Assembly: GCF_010389155.1 (NCBI RefSeq)
Contig: NC_057764.1
Span: 17,794,001 to 17,858,000, forward strand
Direction: 5' to 3'
DNA length: 64,000 bases
Source: Erigeron canadensis
Lineage: Eukaryota; Streptophyta; Magnoliopsida; Asterales; Asteraceae
Shown here piece after piece: positions 63,035 to 64,000 of the stretch; the stretch's first letter is position 1, and every line of letters begins with the position of its first letter. The notes under the pieces are model-generated. The model saw nothing but the letters and a program-made list of their open reading frames with translations, was not told the origin of the DNA and searched no databases. The position numbers were made by a program, and so were the translations under genes.

Positions 63035-64000
63035 TGTCACACCCCGACTAGGGCGGAAAACTCGGGGTGCAAGATACAGCACACGCACACATGGATGTTA
63101 CATAGGAATAGCTAAATGAGTGCATAGATTTAACATAAATAGTCGAATACATAGTTCAAATAAGCAAAACATAGTTCACAAACATAAGTTCCATAGCATT
63201 CAAATAAAATATAAGATAAGTTCCCACGCAGGGGAAACGATTAGGCATAATGTCGACTAACACATAGAAAAGCATGCAAAACTCCAAATCCTAAGCCTGA
63301 AGTCTGCTACGAGTCCCATGCTACCATTCCTAGCCACGATTAGCTTGATTACCTGAAAGGAATACTTAAAAGAGTCAACACAAAGGTTGGTGAGTTTGTA
63401 GGTTTGAAATCATAGTTGTTTACTGGAAACCTTGTTTAAATCACAAATTGAATGCTTAAATAACCACTTTTAACATTTATCGTTTGAATAAAATAAGTTT
63501 TATGCCGTTAAGAATGAATAACTTAAATAACGTAGTATGAAGTGGCTATAGACCTACTTACGATACATAAGTATGAGTATGTGAATCAGCGTGCACTTAC
63601 GGTCGACCTGGCTAGTATGAATATCAATCGTGCACTTACAGTCATCAACATGACATGGCTAGTATGTATCAATCATGCACTTACAGTCATCAACACATGA
63701 CATGGCTAGTATGTATCAATCGTGCACTTACAGTCATCAACATGACATGGCTAGTATGTATCAATCGTGCACTTACAGTCAACAACATGACATAGCTAGT
63801 ATGTATATCGTATAGTAGTCTAATAGCCATAGAATAAACAATGAAAGCAGTTACGGCATATATGAAAGCATATTTTTGTATTCCTTTCACCCCAAAACTT
63901 AAGTAAAAAGGGCCTACGAAAACTCACCTGAAAGCTAGCAACAAGTTTAAGCTAAGCAAGATATCAGAAAGCAAGCAATCAATCTGTTTCAAGTTATCGA
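63035..64000 (-). mobile_element. Ty3/gypsy-type LTR end, running out of the window
   Basis: It begins TGTCACACCCCGACTAGGGCGG, i.e. ends CGGGGTGTGACA on the minus strand. This resembles the end of G2 and of chromovirus-type LTRs. The minus strand carries ACTCACCAACC and TTTCAGGTAAT (63340-63400), layouts seen in such LTRs. No coding frame. The second LTR is outside the window, so solo or full length cannot be decided. Confidence 0.6.
63560..63806. repeat. 45-bp tandem array in the right-hand LTR
   Basis: Five units of ATCAATCGTGCACTTACAGT then CATCAACATGACATGGCTAG, TATGT. The first is divergent, one has a 2-bp insertion (AACACATGAC), the rest are almost identical. Confidence 0.93.

Overview
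The window is plant nuclear DNA and is almost entirely transposable elements. I found no host protein-coding gene, rRNA or tRNA gene that I can support. It is AT-rich. LTR-retrotransposons of the plant Ty1/copia and Ty3/gypsy types dominate, with a CACTA DNA transposon end and a MITE. The Sirevirus-like copia families with a third ORF, and the gag-only gypsy element, suit a eudicot with a large repeat-rich genome. Asteraceae is my guess from general resemblance only.

Layout. 1-1286: right end of a CACTA transposon, inserted just inside the PBS of a gypsy/Athila-like element whose 5' LTR (minus strand) is 1420-2957. 2958-4015: unassigned DNA. 4021-58419: one decayed minus-strand copia element (Copia-A, TSD TAACC) swollen to 54.4 kb by nested insertions. 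Its 3' LTR (4021-4326 plus 11891-12016) is split by a solo-LTR-like gypsy sequence, G1 (4327-11885, TSD CCTAT), which itself holds a second one, G2 (5503-9960, TSD GATGA). The broken pol and gag of A lie at 12.3-15.9 kb. They are followed by a second minus-strand copia element, SIRE-B (15962-55550, TSD TAAGT). A's leader then resumes, carries a probable solo LTR (55595-56398), and ends at A's PBS and 5' LTR (57985-58419).

SIRE-B holds three more elements. Copia-C (plus strand, 17359 to about 24205) has lost its RT, RNase H and 3' LTR. SIRE-D1 (minus, 24279-36622, TSD TGTAA) and SIRE-D2 (plus, 42346-54329, TSD ATGGT) are two copies of one family in head-to-head orientation, about 12 kb each. 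B, D1 and D2 share the order LTR, PBS (initiator-Met type), gag, protease, integrase, RT, RNase H, spacer, ORF3, PPT, LTR. ORF3 is a large coiled-coil protein gene of unknown function.

58522-62932: a MITE of about 294 bp with long inverted repeats, split by a complete 4.1-kb gag-only gypsy element (F, 58615-62726, TSD CCCGC). 63035-64000: end of another gypsy-type LTR containing a 45-bp tandem array.

No element looks autonomous today. The points most worth following are: (i) D1 and D2, inserted independently, share three reading-frame lesions in gag; (ii) ORF3 of B and of D1 each has a TATAAATA box about 150 bp upstream of its ATG, in a conserved leader; (iii) the leader of Copia-C has about ten copies of a stem-loop-forming motif; (iv) D1 and D2 form a 12-kb inverted repeat.
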